The notes under the pieces are model-generated. The model worked only from the letters and a program-made list of their open reading frames with translations, was not told where the DNA came from and ran no database searches. A stretch of DNA of 6,099 nucleotides from Savagea sp. GTDB lineage: Bacteria > Bacillota > Bacilli > Bacillales_A > Planococcaceae. Positions 5,763 through 6,099 of this stretch are shown in pieces. The translations under genes and the position numbers were made by a program. Positions within the stretch are counted from its first letter, which is position 1. Each line of letters opens with the position of its first letter. The DNA lies in NCBI GenBank assembly GCA_030152265.1, contig JASLHQ010000149.1, positions 1-6,099 on the forward strand. The letters are read 5' to 3'.

Positions 5763-5810
5763 AAAAATGCTAAAAAAGATTTGACAAAACAAATCAAAGC
5801 ATGATAGATT
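5763..5810 (+). promoter_or_regulatory. rRNA operon promoter P2
   Basis: TTGACA (5781-5786, perfect) and TAGATT (5805-5810) are separated by 18 bases, with TG at 5802-5803 giving an extended -10. The AAAAATGCTAAAAA upstream is the same as in P1. Predicted start about 5817, where a short hairpin begins. Together with the boxA-like element downstream this marks the start of a ribosomal RNA operon on the + strand. Confidence 0.78.
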
Positions 5811-5816
5811 ATAAGA

Positions 5817-5834
5817 GTTGCTGAAAAAAGCGAC
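5817..5834 (+). other. Hairpin at the predicted 5' end of the P2 transcript
   Basis: GTTGCT (5817-5822) pairs with AGCGAC (5829-5834), six pairs with one G-U, around a GAAAAA loop. As I recall, B. subtilis rrn leaders carry a similar hairpin (a GTCGCT-type arm) at the same place. It could protect the 5' end or help form the antitermination complex (inference). Confidence 0.55.
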
Positions 5835-5838
5835 GAGA

Positions 5839-5853
5839 TGAACATTGAAAACT
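5839..5853 (+). promoter_or_regulatory. boxA-like rRNA antitermination element
   Basis: TGAACATTGAAAACT agrees at about 12 of 15 positions with the TGTTCTTTGAAAACT that I recall from Bacillus rrn leaders. In that role the RNA is bound by NusB-NusE to keep RNA polymerase from stopping in the untranslated rRNA genes. Position just after the P2 start fits. Confidence 0.65.
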
Positions 5854-5923
5854 GAACAGTAACTTGTTGATGAAATAAACCGTTTCTTTATTCAACCCCG
5901 TTGGATATCGAAACAACAATTTT

Positions 5924-5943
5924 GGACATCTATAAAAGATGCC
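5924..5943 (+). other. Leader hairpin 1
   Basis: GG plus CATCT pairs with AGATG plus CC, with one bulged A (5926) and an ATAAA loop (5932-5936). First of three hairpins placed almost end to end. Confidence 0.45.
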
Positions 5944-5946
5944 AGC

Positions 5947-5968
5947 AAATTTGAGCTAACTCAAATTT
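5947..5968 (+). other. Leader hairpin 2
   Basis: A perfect 9-bp inverted repeat, AAATTTGAG with CTCAAATTT, around a CTAA loop. It is followed by CTCTTTTTCT, but those T bases are themselves paired in the next hairpin, so it is less likely to act as a terminator. Confidence 0.55.
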
Positions 5969-5969
5969 C

Positions 5970-5995
5970 TCTTTTTCTGTGAAAACAGAAAAAGA
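5970..5995 (+). other. Leader hairpin 3 with GAAA tetraloop
   Basis: An 11-bp perfect stem, TCTTTTTCTGT with ACAGAAAAAGA, closed by GAAA (5981-5984), a stable GNRA tetraloop. Candidate site for double-strand-specific RNase processing or for protein binding in the pre-rRNA (inference). Confidence 0.55.
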
Positions 5996-6099
5996 AACGA
6001 GAACCGAGCAGGTCGACGATTTCGATTGAACGAGTGAGGGAGCGTATTTGATACGTGACCGAAGCGAGTGAATGAGAAAGCGGCGAGATGCGAAGGTTA

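Larger units (their letters stand above)
5817..6099 (+). other. rRNA operon leader (pre-16S 5' region), 16S gene beyond the right edge
   Basis: From the predicted P2 start to the window end there is no open frame worth calling. The stretch holds a 5' hairpin, a boxA-like element, and hairpins at 5866-5896 (imperfect, GTTGA/TCAAC base), 5924-5943, 5947-5968, 5970-5995 and 6043-6055. Such structure after tandem rrn promoters is typical of the transcribed leader removed by RNase processing. The sequence stops before any recognisable mature 16S 5' end, so the rRNA gene itself is not claimed. Confidence 0.8.

Noticed and set aside
5611..5784. A 57-codon open frame from ATG 5611 to TGA 5782-5784, very rich in Lys and Met (begins M-K-K-K-R-M-Q-M-S-K-K)
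   Set aside because: It has no ribosome binding site, its composition simply follows the A-rich DNA, and it runs through promoter P1 into the -35 of P2. Most likely chance.
1..6099. Mobile elements, CRISPR arrays, tRNA genes, toxin-antitoxin or phage-defence genes
   Set aside because: No transposase or integrase motif, no regularly spaced repeats and no cloverleaf were seen; codon and base use look even across the protein genes.

Overview
The window looks like chromosomal DNA of a low-GC Gram-positive bacterium of the order Bacillales, most likely Bacillaceae-like. PerR aligns without gaps to my recollection of Bacillus subtilis PerR (145 residues, every metal ligand at the same position). 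The small zinc-ribbon membrane protein matches YgzB. The order bcp ... perR ... ygzB followed by a ribosomal RNA operon is the familiar Bacillales arrangement. A species cannot be named from the sequence alone.

Layout. (1) 2-1908, + strand: the 3' two-thirds of an AlgI/DltB-type membrane-bound O-acyltransferase (cut by the left edge) and a DHHW/AlgX-like secreted partner. They probably form an exopolysaccharide O-acetylation pair. A strong hairpin terminator closes this unit. (2) 1952-3034, - strand: a convergent aromatic-acid-exporter (DUF939/FUSC-like) membrane protein that shares this terminator. (3) 3035-3183: a divergent promoter region with an inverted repeat. (4) 3184-4595, + strand: the peroxiredoxin bcp and, overlapping it by 4 bases, a D-2-hydroxyacid dehydrogenase. 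(5) 4619-5152, + strand: perR with its own sigma-A promoter, which is covered by two overlapping Per boxes, one a perfect consensus match. (6) 5151-5193: a terminator that fits exactly between the stop codons of perR and the convergent ygzB. (7) 5193-5549, - strand: ygzB, starting at TTG. (8) 5550-6099: no gene. This stretch holds the ygzB promoter, two near-identical tandem rRNA promoters, a hairpin at the predicted 5' end of each transcript, a boxA-like element and a string of hairpins typical of a pre-16S leader. The 16S gene itself must begin beyond the right edge.

How it works together. Bcp reduces peroxides and PerR senses peroxide through Fe/Mn-bound histidines, so 3184-5152 is a compact oxidative-stress block. 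PerR very probably represses itself. The acyltransferase pair is a separate cell-surface module. No insertion sequence, CRISPR array, tRNA, phage gene or plainly novel multi-gene system was seen. The most interesting signals are regulatory: the double Per box with an overlapping Fur-like match, and the duplicated rRNA promoter-plus-hairpin module.
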